DNA of 64,000 nt from Nonomuraea wenchangensis. Its GTDB lineage: Bacteria > Actinomycetota > Actinomycetes > Streptosporangiales > Streptosporangiaceae. Within the stretch, counting starts at the first letter, position 1, and every line of letters starts with the position of its first letter. Below, piece after piece: positions 10,494 through 18,653 of the stretch. The notes under the pieces were generated by a model that had not been told where the DNA came from, made no database searches, and was given only the letters and a program-made list of their open reading frames with translations. Made by a program: the position numbers and the translations under genes. The stretch covers positions 124,001 to 188,000 of the forward strand of contig NZ_FOHX01000006.1 in the NCBI RefSeq assembly GCF_900111685.1, written 5' to 3'.

Positions 10494-11332
10494 GAGTTGC
10501 TCCCGGGGTCGAGGGCGTCGCGCAGGCCGTCGCCGATGAGGTTCACGCTGAGCACGAGGAGCACCAGCGCGCCCGCGGGGAAGGCGAACAGCCAGGGGTA
10601 GCCGGTGGCGTTGCCGGAGCCGGCGGCGATCAGCGTGCCGAGCGAGACGTCCGGTGGCTGGATGCCGAAGCCGAAGAAGGACAGCGCCGCCTCACCGATG
10701 ATCGCCGCGGAGACGTTGAGCGTCGCGTCGATGATCAGCAGCGAGGACAGGTTGGGCACGATGTGCCGAAAGATGATCTTCCAGCGCGGGATGCCCATGT
10801 AGACGGCGGCCAGGACGTACTCGCGCTCGCGCAGCGAGATCGTCATGCTCCGCACCACCCGGGAGGTGATCATCCAGGAGAACGCCGCGAGCAGCACGAC
10901 GAACCAGAGCCACGAGGAGCCCGCCTTGAGCCGCGGCGAGATGATGGCGATGATCAGGAAGCTGGGCAGGACGAGGAGCAGGTCCACGCCCCACATGAGG
11001 ACACGGTCCGCCCATCCACCGAAATATCCGGCGAACGCGCCGACGATCGCGGCCAGCCCCGTCGAGATCAACGCCACCAGGAGGCCGATCACGATCGACT
11101 TCTGCATGCCGCGCAGCGTGATCGCGTACATGTCCTGGCCGATCGAGGTGGTCCCCCACCAGTGGTCGGCGTCGGGCGGCGACAGGAAGGCCAGGAAGTC
11201 CTTCTCCGTCCAGGCGTACGCGCCGAAGTACGGGCCGATGTAGGCCACGAGCACCAGCAGCAGCAGGGCTATGGAGCCGTAGCGGGCCTGCCGGTTGGCG
11301 ATCAGGCGCCGCAGGACGACCTTGGAACGCAT
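10490..11332 (-). CDS. oppC: OppC-type ABC permease
   Basis: Inner-membrane subunit of the peptide importer, 280 aa. An N-terminal OppC-type segment with one TM helix precedes a large periplasmic stretch (about 45-75) and then five TM helices. The coupling E-A-A-L-S-F-F-G-F-G-I-Q-P-P motif near residue 225 is diagnostic of OppC/DppC. It starts one base after the oppB stop and overlaps the ATPase gene by ATGA. Confidence 0.93.
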   Translation of the reverse strand: MRSKVVLRRLIANRQARYGSIALLLLVLVAYIGPYFGAYAWTEKDFLAFLSPPDADHWWGTTSIGQDMYAITLRGMQKSIVIGLLVALISTGLAAIVGAFAGYFGGWADRVLMWGVDLLLVLPSFLIIAIISPRLKAGSSWLWFVVLLAAFSWMITSRVVRSMTISLREREYVLAAVYMGIPRWKIIFRHIVPNLSSLLIIDATLNVSAAIIGEAALSFFGFGIQPPDVSLGTLIAAGSGNATGYPWLFAFPAGALVLLVLSVNLIGDGLRDALDPGSNS

Positions 11333-11333
11333 C

Positions 11334-12311
11334 TCAGTTCACCCGCACCCTCGGGTCGAGCGCCGCCACCAGCAGGTCCGACAGGAAGGCGGCGAACAGG
11401 ACACAGATCGCGGTGAAGAAGGTCACCGCGGCGACGGAGTTGACGTCCTGGGCGTTGATCGCGTCGACCAGCCAGGCGCCCATCCCGTGCCAGGCGAAGA
11501 TCTTCTCGGTGAAGGTCGCTCCCGTGAACATCGTCCCGAACGCGAAGGCGAAGTACGTCGCGGACGGGATCAGCGCGGTCCGCAGCGCGTGCTTGGTGAG
11601 CGCCGTCCTGCGGCGCAGGCCCTTGGCCCGCGCGGTGCGGACGAAGTCCTGGCCGAGCACGTCGAGCATCATGTTGCGCTGGATGCGGCTGTAGAAGGCG
11701 ATCGAGCCGAGGCTCAGCGAGATCGTCGGCAGGATCAGGTGGTTCAGCCGGTTGAGGAACTGGTCCCAGCCGGACAGCTGCGGGTTGTACTCACCGGTGT
11801 ACTCGATGAGCGTGAACCCGAGCCCGCGGTTCAGGTTGTACGTCGCGATCGCGAGCAGGGTGGCCAGTACGAAGACGGGGATCGCCAGCACCACGAAGGA
11901 GGAGACGCCTATTAACCGGTCGGTGGCCTTGTACTGCTTGACCGCCGAGATGGCTCCCAGCCCGACGCCGACGGCGAAGCCGAGCAACGTGCCGATCAGC
12001 AGCAGCCGGAGGCTGACGAAGATCCGCCGGCCCATCTCGTCGTTGACCGAACCGCCGTTCCAGGTCTTGCCGAAGTCCCCCTGCAGGACGCCCGTGGCCC
12101 AGGTCGCGTAGCGCTGGAGCACGGGAACCTTGTCGTTGAGGTTGTACATGTCGAGCGTGGCGTCGATCGTCGCTTCGGGGATCGGAGGCTGGCGGCCCTG
12201 GTACGCGGCCCGAGGGCTCATCGTGCTGGCGGCGAGCATGTACGCGAGGCTGGCCGCCACGGCGACCAGGATCACGTTTATCGCCAACCTGCGTAGCAGG
12301 TACTTGCCCAT
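11334..12311 (-). CDS. oppB: OppB-type ABC permease
   Basis: First gene of the importer operon, 325 aa. I placed the start at the ATG at 12311 (M-G-K-Y-L-L-R-R-L): a GGAGAG ribosome site lies just before it, and the upstream in-frame extension is arginine-rich and not membrane-like. Six TM helices follow, with the loop motif near residue 240-255 (R-T-A-R-A-K-G-L) that contacts the ATPase. Family OppB/DppB. The operon promoter should be in the AT-rich stretch at 12400-12560. Confidence 0.92.
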   Translation of the reverse strand: MGKYLLRRLAINVILVAVAASLAYMLAASTMSPRAAYQGRQPPIPEATIDATLDMYNLNDKVPVLQRYATWATGVLQGDFGKTWNGGSVNDEMGRRIFVSLRLLLIGTLLGFAVGVGLGAISAVKQYKATDRLIGVSSFVVLAIPVFVLATLLAIATYNLNRGLGFTLIEYTGEYNPQLSGWDQFLNRLNHLILPTISLSLGSIAFYSRIQRNMMLDVLGQDFVRTARAKGLRRRTALTKHALRTALIPSATYFAFAFGTMFTGATFTEKIFAWHGMGAWLVDAINAQDVNSVAAVTFFTAICVLFAAFLSDLLVAALDPRVRVN

Positions 12312-12812
12312 TACTCTCCGTTCGCGCTGACGGGGGGCGCACCTCGGGGTGGAGAGGCGCCTCCGCAACGTAAAGCCGTCCGCCATCGGGAAATGACACT
12401 GACCGTGCGGACGGCGATCAAGGCGCAGAATATGGCCAAAAATATAACAGTCAGAAACTAGGTCACATAACGGTCAGATCACCAACAATAGATCGTGACA
12501 GACCTTGGACACTCACTCCGCACCCATGTTGACCTGCGGAAACACCGATTTTTTAGGCGCGCCAAAGGGCCTACGGCATGAGTTGTGTCACAGAATCCGG
12601 ACATGAATTGCCGGGCCGCCTAAGTGATCCACGCCATGGCCCGCGGCCGGCGATTGTGACCCCGCCCGCACCGCCCTTCACGGGGGCGCTCCGAGGGGAC
12701 CGCCTCCTCCGTGGACGACGGGCCGTCCAGATAGGGTCTTTGGTCCCTACCTGGCGTCCCGGGCAGGGCGGCACGATGGAAGGGTGATGTGTAACTCGAT
12801 GGGCGGTTCCGG
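12312..12812. other. Intergenic region with the opp promoter and a DosR-like box
   Basis: 500 bp without a gene between divergent transcripts. The part 12420-12560 is clearly AT-rich for this genome and probably holds the opp promoter, but I could not fix -35/-10 elements. The part near 12734 holds the DosR-like palindrome for the plus-strand gene. Nothing else recognised. Confidence 0.6.
12734..12747. promoter_or_regulatory. DosR/DevR-like box before the PPOX gene
   Basis: GGGTCTTTGGTCCC, 66 bp upstream of the PPOX-type gene. One base in the left half-site differs from the GGGAC-N4-GTCCC pattern of DosR/DevR (OsdR in Streptomyces) operators. Three other good matches occur in the window, all before genes typical of that regulon. 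Confidence 0.6.
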
Positions 12813-13235
12813 ATGACGGCGGCACGCGATCTCAAGGAACTGTCCGAGGCCGAGGCCCTGCGACGGCTGGCGTCCGTACCGTTCGGACGGGTCGTCTTCA
12901 CCCTGCACGCGCTCCCCGCGGTACGCCCGGTGAACCACGTCGTGGCCGACGGCCGGGTGGTCATCCGCACCAACCCAGGCACGGTGCTGAGCAAGGAGGT
13001 GGCGCCGGCCGCCGCCGTGGTCGCGTTCGAGGCCGACGACCTGGACCCGTACGAGCGGTTGGGCTGGAGCGTGATCGTCACCGGCATCGCCCGGCCGGTG
13101 ACCGACCAGGAGGAGGCGGAGCGGTTCAAGAAGCTGCTCCAGCCGTGGGTGCAGGGCGGCATGGACCAGGTGATCAGCATCCAGCCGGAGATCGTCAACG
13201 GCTTCGAGCTGGTCCCGCTCGACGACGCCTCCTGA
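12813..13235 (+). CDS. PPOX-fold flavin-binding protein (pyridoxamine 5'-phosphate oxidase-related)
   Basis: A 140-residue split-barrel protein of the actinobacterial pyridoxamine-5'-phosphate-oxidase-like class. The signature is the N-terminal L-R-R-L-A-S-V-P-F-G-R-V-V-F block followed by P-V-N-H-V-V and a V-A-F-E-A-D-D-L-D strand. Such proteins bind FMN, F420 or haem, and many are DosR targets of unknown reaction in mycobacteria and Streptomyces. It is followed by the hibernation factor gene with its own DosR-like box, so the two probably respond to the same signal. The start has a weak RBS; no better start exists in frame. Confidence 0.85.
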   Translation: MTAARDLKELSEAEALRRLASVPFGRVVFTLHALPAVRPVNHVVADGRVVIRTNPGTVLSKEVAPAAAVVAFEADDLDPYERLGWSVIVTGIARPVTDQEEAERFKKLLQPWVQGGMDQVISIQPEIVNGFELVPLDDAS

Positions 13236-13283
13236 AAGGCGCGTGCCCCGCCGTCCCGGCGGGGCCAAGGTCCCGCCACGGGC

Positions 13284-13297
13284 GGGACGAAAGTCCC
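13284..13297. promoter_or_regulatory. DosR/DevR-like box before the hibernation factor gene
   Basis: GGGACGAAAGTCCC, with both half-sites perfect, 76 bp upstream of the hibernation factor start and within the short gap after the PPOX gene. Confidence 0.75.
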
Positions 13298-13372
13298 TGG
13301 CCGCGTGATCATCCCCGGTCAGAGGGTGGTAGCACCAACCGAACGCGATCAACGCGAAGAAGGTGCTCGCCC

Positions 13373-14119
13373 ATGAGGCACAGGCTCATCGCCCTCGACC
13401 CCGCCGACGTGCAGATCAAGATCCGCGGCGGGGTCCGGCCCGGTGACGTCAGGCGCGCGAGGCAGACCGTCGCCGAGTTGTCCCGGCTCGCGCACGAGCC
13501 GGTGCTCGGCGCGAAGGTCACGCTCGCCACCGCGCCCGGCCCCGAGGAGCGCCGCACGGCGGAGGCCGTCGTGGACGTCCAGGGACGGCTCGTCAGGGCC
13601 AGGGCCGGCGCGGCCTCCACGCGCGCCGCCATCCACCTGCTCGGCGACCGGCTCCGTACGCGGCTGCTGGAGAGCGCCCGCGACTGGGAGAACCGCCGGG
13701 GACGCCACCACCACCAGAGGCTCCAGGCCGGCCGGGACGCCGGGGAGCCGCGGATCGTCCGGGGCCTGTCGGCGGTGCGCGCCGTCCCGGACGAGGCGGT
13801 CGTGGAGATGGACCAGCTCGACCACGACTTCCTGCTCTTCGTCGACCCGGTGACCGGCGGAGACTGCCTCGTCCACCGGACCGCCGACGGCTACCGGCTG
13901 GTGCGCCTCGATCCGCGGCCCGAGCTGCCGCCGCCGACCTGCGCGGCGATCTCGGTCGCCACGGAGGCCGCGCCCCGCCTGAGCGTCGCGGCCGCCGTCG
14001 AGCGGCTGGAGCTGGGCGGGTTCCCGTTCGTGTTCTTCGCCGACGCGGCCACCGGCGCCGGCCGGGTCGTCCACCGCCGGGCGGACGGCGCGTACGGCCT
14101 GGTCACCACCCCGCACTGA
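13373..14119 (+). CDS. hpf: Ribosome hibernation promoting factor, long form with two C-terminal domains
   Basis: Predicted HPF/RaiA-type protein that inactivates or dimerises ribosomes under stress. Start chosen at the ATG at 13373, behind AGAAGG. Residues 1-105 resemble the S30AE fold (V-Q-I-K-I-R-G near the start; R-A-A-I-H-L-L-G-D-R-L). Two copies of the short S30AE C-terminal domain follow, one near 135-185 (F-L-L-F-V-D-P-V-T-G-G) and one near 200-245 (F-V-F-F-A-D-A-A-T-G-A-G-R-V-V-H-R). The usual long HPF has one; the tandem form resembles dormancy-linked actinobacterial paralogues. The DosR-like box upstream supports induction during hypoxia or stasis. 248 aa. Confidence 0.85.
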   Translation: MRHRLIALDPADVQIKIRGGVRPGDVRRARQTVAELSRLAHEPVLGAKVTLATAPGPEERRTAEAVVDVQGRLVRARAGAASTRAAIHLLGDRLRTRLLESARDWENRRGRHHHQRLQAGRDAGEPRIVRGLSAVRAVPDEAVVEMDQLDHDFLLFVDPVTGGDCLVHRTADGYRLVRLDPRPELPPPTCAAISVATEAAPRLSVAAAVERLELGGFPFVFFADAATGAGRVVHRRADGAYGLVTTPH

Positions 14120-14135
14120 CCCCGGAAAGCAGTGA

Positions 14136-14162
14136 TGCCCGGCCCCTTCGAGGGGCCGGGCA
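14136..14162. terminator. Bidirectional terminator hairpin
   Basis: Perfect 11-bp arms (14136-14146, 14152-14162) with the loop TTCGA, between the convergent hibernation-factor and DoxX genes. Confidence 0.8.
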
Positions 14163-14178
14163 CCGGTGCGGCGGGGAG

Positions 14179-14718
14179 TCACTTGAGCCATTCGTGCTCA
14201 CGGACGATCCGCAGGTTGCCGAGGCCGAGGGTGGCGCCCGCGTTGGCGAGGGCCAGGCCGGCCAGGACGATCGCGTAGATGATGTGCTCGTCCATGAACG
14301 GGTTGGTGGTGAGGGGCAGCTCGGCGGCCCACATGAGGGCCATCATCAGGGCGCCGGCGACGGCGGCGATCCGGGTGCCGACCCCGAGGATAAGGGCGGC
14401 GCCGACGCCGAGCAGGCCGAGCATGAACAGCCAGTCCACCCAGACCTGTCCGGCCAGGGCGCTGAAGAAGCCGCCGAGCGCGTTCTCGCCGGTGCCCTTG
14501 AGGAAGCCGGTGGTGGGGCTGCCGCCGTTGATCCAGGCCTTGGCCGCCGGGGTGGCGAAGCCCCAGCCGAAGGTCTTGTCCAGGAAGGCCCAGAGGAAGA
14601 CCCAGCCGAGGGCGATGCGGGCGGCGGCCCAGACGTACTGGACGGGGTTCTTGGCGGGGGTGTCGGTGGTGGCGACGATTTCGGGGTTGACGGTGCGGGG
14701 GTGGAAGATGGTCGCCAT
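14179..14718 (-). CDS. DoxX-family membrane protein
   Basis: A 179-aa integral membrane protein with four predicted TM helices (about residues 28-48, 90-115, 118-138, 145-165). The A-R-I-A-L-G-W-V-F-L-W-A-F-L-D-K motif in the first helix is typical of the DoxX/TQO-small-subunit family, linked to quinol and sulfur-compound oxidation and to redox stress in actinobacteria. Two imperfect DosR-like half-dyads lie 105-135 bp upstream. A terminator follows. The role in redox defence is inferred from family and neighbours. Confidence 0.85.
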   Translation of the reverse strand: MATIFHPRTVNPEIVATTDTPAKNPVQYVWAAARIALGWVFLWAFLDKTFGWGFATPAAKAWINGGSPTTGFLKGTGENALGGFFSALAGQVWVDWLFMLGLLGVGAALILGVGTRIAAVAGALMMALMWAAELPLTTNPFMDEHIIYAIVLAGLALANAGATLGLGNLRIVREHEWLK

Positions 14719-14824
14719 CGTGGGCTCCTCTGGGGATCCGGCTTTTCGTTCCGGTGTCTCTCTGACATCTCTATGACACCGTCTCCGCCGCCGTGATCGC
14801 AGAGCACTAGGGCCCGAAGATCGC

Positions 14825-14851
14825 GGGACCTTGGGCAGGGACCTTGGTCAT
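14825..14851. promoter_or_regulatory. Tandem imperfect DosR-like sites before the DoxX gene
   Basis: Two overlapping direct copies of GGGACCTTGG (14825-14834 and 14838-14847). Each has a perfect left half-site and a poor right half-site. Weak by themselves; listed because of the location. Confidence 0.35.
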
Positions 14852-14855
14852 GCCG

Positions 14856-15611
14856 TCAGGGCATCCAGTTGCCGCCCGCGACGTCGATGGTGAGCCCGGT
14901 CAGCCAGGACGAGGCGTCGGAGGCCAGGAAGGCCGTCACGTGAGCCACGTCGAGCGGCGTGCCGAGCCGCCCGAGCGGGTGCTCGGCCGTCAGCCGCCGT
15001 ACGTGCTCCTCCGGCAGGCGCCCGGCCAGCCGCTCGGTCATGATCGTGGACGGCGACACGCAGTTGACCCGTACGCCGGCCGGGCCGAGCTCGTGGGCGA
15101 GCTGCCGGGTCAGCGCGATCACACCGGCCTTCGCCGCCGTGTACGCGGCCGAGGCCCCCGTCGGCAGGCGGGCGGCCAGCGACGCCATGGTGACGATCGA
15201 GCCGGCCCGGCGCTCGCGCATGCCTGGCAGGACGCTCTTGAGCACGAGGAACGTCGAGGTCAGGTTGGCGTCCAGGGTGGCGTGCCAGTCGTCCTCGCTC
15301 ATCCGGTCGAGCGGCACGGGCCGGCCGGTGCCGCCCCCGGCGAAGGCCGCCAGCACGTCCACCGGCCCGAGCCGCCGCTCGACCTCGGCGCGCATGGCCT
15401 CGACGGCGGCGAAGTCGGTGCCGTCGGCGGGCACCCCGATGGCGGCGTCCCCGAGGTCCTCGACCACGGCGGCGATGGCGGCGGGGTCGCGGCCGTTGAC
15501 GGCGACGCGCATGCCCTGCTCGGCCAGGAGCCTGGCGGTGCCTCCGCCGATGCCGCCGGAACCGCCGGTGACCAGAGCCACCTTGCCCCTCAGGTCCGGA
15601 TAAATCACCAT
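14856..15611 (-). CDS. Short-chain dehydrogenase/reductase
   Basis: NAD(P)-dependent oxidoreductase of the classical SDR family, 251 aa. Start fixed at the ATG at 15611 by the strong GGGAGGGG ribosome site; the longer frame upstream is repeat DNA. Cofactor motif T-G-G-S-G-G-I-G (near 13-20), catalytic Y-T-A-A-K (near 152-156), and the C-terminal S-S-W-L-T-G typical of FabG-like enzymes. It lies downstream of the amidohydrolase in the same direction, separated by 225 bp of short tandem repeats. Substrate unknown; oxidation of a sugar or hydroxy acid would fit the neighbour. Confidence 0.88.
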   Translation of the reverse strand: MVIYPDLRGKVALVTGGSGGIGGGTARLLAEQGMRVAVNGRDPAAIAAVVEDLGDAAIGVPADGTDFAAVEAMRAEVERRLGPVDVLAAFAGGGTGRPVPLDRMSEDDWHATLDANLTSTFLVLKSVLPGMRERRAGSIVTMASLAARLPTGASAAYTAAKAGVIALTRQLAHELGPAGVRVNCVSPSTIMTERLAGRLPEEHVRRLTAEHPLGRLGTPLDVAHVTAFLASDASSWLTGLTIDVAGGNWMP

Positions 15612-15715
15612 GTCTCCCCTCCCGATGACGAGGACTCCACCGTGCCTCCGGAAGCGGGCAGCGGTCATCGGACGTGGGGAGACGGGCGGGCTACTCCCGC
15701 GGTCGTACCGGGGAA

Positions 15716-15868
15716 GGCTCAGCGCGGGCCGAGGACGGCTCAGCGCGGGCCGGCCGCGCCGGCGGGGCAACTTGCACGCCCGCCGACCAGGGCAGCTTGA
15801 ACGCCCGCCGGCCAGGACAGCTTGCACGCCCGGCGGCTAGGACAGCTTGTACGCCCGGCGGGCCGTGC
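15716..15868. repeat. Short tandem repeats at the 3' end of the amidohydrolase gene
   Basis: Four units of about 25 bp (starts near 15770, 15794, 15819, 15844) repeat the sequence AGCTTGNACGCCCGSCGG. The unit at 15844 is the coding end of the amidohydrolase (R-R-A-Y-K-L) and the others are degenerate copies downstream of its stop at 15837. Farther on, a 15-bp sequence repeats at 15716 and 15737. The pattern fits stepwise slippage duplication of the gene end. Confidence 0.8.
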
Positions 15869-16667
15869 CGGCGAACACCTCGGCCCGCTCGCCCTCCGTC
15901 AGCCCCGCGCACAGCTCGCCGGCCGCGTCGGCCACCTGCGCGTACTCGGCGGCCAGCAGGCACACCGGCCAGTCGGAGCCGAACATCACCCGCTCCGGCC
16001 TGAACGCCTCCAGCACGACCTCCGCGTACGGCCGCAGATCGCCGACCCGCCAAGCCGCCCAGTCGGCCTCGGTCACCATGCCGGACAGCTTGCAGAAGAC
16101 GTTGGGCAGCGCGGCCAGCTCCCTGACCCGGCTCCGCCACGGCTCCAGCTCACCCGAGGCGATCGGCGGCTTCGACAGGTGGTCCAGGACGAACGTCAGG
16201 CCCGGCAGCGCCCGTACGGTGTCGATGGCGGCCGGAAGCTGGTGCGGCAGCGTGAGCAGGTCGTAGGCGAGCCCGGCGGCCTCGACGGCGGCGAGGCCGC
16301 GCCGCACGTCCGGCCGGTTGAGCCAGGCGGGGTCCGGCTCCGACTGCACGCCGTGCCGCACGCCCACCAGCCCCGGCGGCAGCGCCGCGAGCGTGCCCGC
16401 GACGTCGGGCGCGGTCAGATCCACCCACCCGACCACGCCCGCCACCAACTCCGACGCTGCGGCCAGACCCAGGAACTCACGCGTCTCGTCCAGGTCGGCC
16501 AGCACCTGCACGAGCACCGTACGGGTCACCCCGGCCGCGGCGGCCGGCCCGGCGAGGTCGTCGAGCGTGAACGTCCGCCGCACGGGCGCCATGGGCTCCG
16601 GGTCGAGCCAGTCGTGCGGACGGGCGGAGAGGTCCCAGACGTGGTGATGCGCGTCGATGCGGTCCAT
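15837..16667 (-). CDS. Amidohydrolase 2 family TIM-barrel hydrolase (L-fuconolactonase-like)
   Basis: Predicted metal-assisted lactonase or hydrolase, 276 aa from the ATG at 16667. The N-terminal R-I-D-A-H-H-H-V-W-D and the later D-H-L-S-K-P-P and M-F-G-S-D-W-P-V motifs are those of COG3618, which includes L-fuconolactonase and 4-sulfomuconolactonase-like enzymes. A start 21 bp upstream (16688) is possible; it would put the start codon inside a palindromic operator. The SDR downstream could act in the same pathway. Substrate not defined. Confidence 0.86.
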   Translation of the reverse strand: MDRIDAHHHVWDLSARPHDWLDPEPMAPVRRTFTLDDLAGPAAAAGVTRTVLVQVLADLDETREFLGLAAASELVAGVVGWVDLTAPDVAGTLAALPPGLVGVRHGVQSEPDPAWLNRPDVRRGLAAVEAAGLAYDLLTLPHQLPAAIDTVRALPGLTFVLDHLSKPPIASGELEPWRSRVRELAALPNVFCKLSGMVTEADWAAWRVGDLRPYAEVVLEAFRPERVMFGSDWPVCLLAAEYAQVADAAGELCAGLTEGERAEVFAGTARRAYKLS

Positions 16668-16681
16668 GAGCGGCAACGTAA

Positions 16682-16758
16682 CAGACATCCCATGTCTGGG
16701 CCACTGCGGACAAAACTTTCGGGAGCCGCAGCCTTCCGCACCGGCATACATCCCATGT
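16682..16758. promoter_or_regulatory. Repeated palindrome ACATCCCATGT, candidate operators
   Basis: The 11-mer ACATCCCATGT, a dyad with 4-bp arms, occurs at 16685-16695 and 16748-16758. The first copy is extended to 7-bp arms (CAGACAT-CCC-ATGTCTG, 16682-16698). The copies are 63 bp apart, six helical turns, directly before the amidohydrolase start. This is typical spacing for cooperative or looping repressor binding. Confidence 0.55.
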
Positions 16759-16781
16759 CCAGCCTCTTGGGCCGAGAAAAA

Positions 16782-16814
16782 CAGAGGGCGTGATCAATAT
16801 GATCACGCCCTCTG
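16782..16814 (-). terminator. 15-bp perfect hairpin followed by a U-tract on the minus strand
   Basis: Perfect arms 16782-16796 and 16800-16814 around ATA. On the minus strand the hairpin is followed by five U residues, a textbook intrinsic terminator and rare in this GC-rich DNA. No minus-strand gene ends here. It therefore either blocks antisense transcription coming out of the plus-strand gene at 16941 or acts as a leader attenuator of the amidohydrolase. Confidence 0.8.
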
Positions 16815-16880
16815 GGGGGCCGAAGCCCCGGAAAAGTCTCTCGCCGTTCGACCGGCACTTCGATGCTACAACAAACACGG

Positions 16881-16917
16881 AGGGTATGACTACCCTAAAC
16901 TCTGCGTAGTCAGAGTT
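16881..16917. promoter_or_regulatory. Two adjacent palindromes before the HEPN gene
   Basis: AGGGTA-TGAC-TACCCT (16881-16896) and AACTCTG-N6-CAGAGTT (16898-16917) lie one base apart, 24 bp before the start codon. Both dyads are perfect. They may be operator sites or RNA hairpins in the leader. Confidence 0.5.
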
Positions 16918-16940
16918 GCCCCCCACTCCAAGGTCGCCGC

Positions 16941-18569
16941 ATGCTCAACACGTCCCCCGGGCGCGATGCCTCCTCCTCCTATTCCCAGCATGTCTCCGCC
17001 CGCATGCTCAACTTCTGCGCGGCGGCGACTCCCTGGTTCCGCCGCCTGTGGGACGTCAGTGCGTTCCTCTCCCTGGAGGAGTTGCACGAGGCAGGCGGCT
17101 GGGTGGAGCGGCGGGTGCTGTCGCAGTCGGCGCTCGACTGGCAGCGGCACGAGCTGGAGCGGCTGCTCGGCGACGACCCGGCGCTGGGCACGAAGGTCTT
17201 CCGCCGTCGACTCCAGGAATGCCTCCGCACGACGTTGACGGTGGCGAGCGACGGCCGCAGGAAGCTGCGCCACCTGATCGACGTCGGCCGCCCCGGCTAT
17301 CTTGACCGCTGGGCGGCGTGCGTCGCCGGGACGGACCCGCCTCCGCCGGAGAAGGTCGCCCGCGCGGTCGCCTCCCACCTGCTCGACAGCGGCCACAGCA
17401 TGGACGGCCTCAGCCGCTGGCTGCGCGACGGCAGGCTGGGACTGTCGGCCGTGGACCTGATCGCCGAGGCCGCGGCCCTGCTGACCCGTCCACCGACGTC
17501 CTGGAAGGTCGTCGTGCCCTTCGCCGACCTGCACGGCCGGGAGCTCACGGCCGGCCTCCCGCACTGGATCGGCAGGCGTGAGGCGGCCGACCTCCTGGCC
17601 GAGACGGGAACGAAGACCACCGCTCCGATCACCGGCGCCCTCTCCTACGAGGTCGAGGCGCGCGACGCCGAACGCGCCCTGGAGATCGTCTCCGACGTCG
17701 TCGAACGGCTCCAGGCCCGCGCCCGCTTCGCCTCCACCGGTTCGGTGTCCCCCTTCGACACCGCCGTCGTGCTCAACCAGCGCCGGGCGATGCCGCTGCG
17801 GATGCCCGCTCGCGGCGCGCGGGTCCTGTCCCTGGCTGCCGAACGCCAGCTCTACGTGGTCGGCGCGGAGCCGCAGCGCCTCGACGACCGGCGGCGAAGC
17901 GCGGTGGACGACGCGTTGGAGATCGCCTCGGCACTCAACCACGGCCCGCTCGCTCCGGCCGTCGCCGGCGGGTGGAGCGCTCTTGAGTCGTTGCTGACCG
18001 AGGCCCGGGATCCTGACGAGCGCGAACGGGTCGTCGCCGCCGGCCGCGCCGCCGCGCTGGTCGCCTGCTCCTGGCCGCGGGCCGAGCTGACCGCGCTCTC
18101 CCACCGCATCCGGCACGTCAGCGACGGCGACCTGGCCGAACGCCTGGACCTCTGCGGCTCCAACCGCGAACGCGCCACCCTGATCGCCGCCGAGCTGGTC
18201 CAGGGCCGTTCCCTGCCTTTGGAACGTTCCTGGCGCCGGCGGAGCGACATCGCGGCGGTCACCCGGATGCACGCGCTCCTCGCCGACCCCGCGCTGGTGC
18301 TCGGCCGGGTACGCCGCTACGTCGAGGTCTCGCTGCGCCGCCTCTACCGCAGCCGCAACATCGTCCTGCACGGCGGTTCGACGGGCGGGGTGGCGCTGCA
18401 GGCGGCCCTCCGTGTCACCGCGCCACTCGTGGGAGCCGCGCTCGACCGGCTGGCGCACGCCGACCTCGTGGCGGGGGTCCCACCGCTGGTCCTCGCCTCA
18501 CGAGCCGAGACCGCCCTGCACATGGTGGGCGACCAGATGGGCCCGGCCCTCTGCGACCTCATCGAGTGA
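16941..18569 (+). CDS. Large HEPN-motif protein, possible ApeA-like nuclease or defence effector
   Basis: A 542-aa soluble protein I do not recognise overall. The C-terminal region (near residues 465-480) has R-S-R-N-I-V-L-H-G-G, which matches the R-x4-H catalytic motif of HEPN ribonucleases and most closely the R-N-x-x-x-H-G form of the ApeA-type family. The N-terminal 450 residues are helical and arginine-rich, with no visible P-loop or membrane segment. It is a single gene with its own palindromic leader, between an amidohydrolase and the ergothioneine operon. HEPN proteins of this kind are often abortive-infection or toxin RNases, but the surroundings are not a defence island. Function is an inference from one motif. 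Confidence 0.6.
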   Translation: MLNTSPGRDASSSYSQHVSARMLNFCAAATPWFRRLWDVSAFLSLEELHEAGGWVERRVLSQSALDWQRHELERLLGDDPALGTKVFRRRLQECLRTTLTVASDGRRKLRHLIDVGRPGYLDRWAACVAGTDPPPPEKVARAVASHLLDSGHSMDGLSRWLRDGRLGLSAVDLIAEAAALLTRPPTSWKVVVPFADLHGRELTAGLPHWIGRREAADLLAETGTKTTAPITGALSYEVEARDAERALEIVSDVVERLQARARFASTGSVSPFDTAVVLNQRRAMPLRMPARGARVLSLAAERQLYVVGAEPQRLDDRRRSAVDDALEIASALNHGPLAPAVAGGWSALESLLTEARDPDERERVVAAGRAAALVACSWPRAELTALSHRIRHVSDGDLAERLDLCGSNRERATLIAAELVQGRSLPLERSWRRRSDIAAVTRMHALLADPALVLGRVRRYVEVSLRRLYRSRNIVLHGGSTGGVALQAALRVTAPLVGAALDRLAHADLVAGVPPLVLASRAETALHMVGDQMGPALCDLIE

Positions 18570-18653
18570 CATCGGAAATCACCGCGAAAGGGGCGGGCGC
18601 CGATCCGCGGCGCGGGCGGCGGGAATACTCGCGGCGGATGCGCGAGGGAACGG

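Noticed and set aside
15716-15868. Possible CRISPR array
   Set aside because: Repeats are contiguous with no unique spacers and the units are derived from the coding end of the neighbouring gene.
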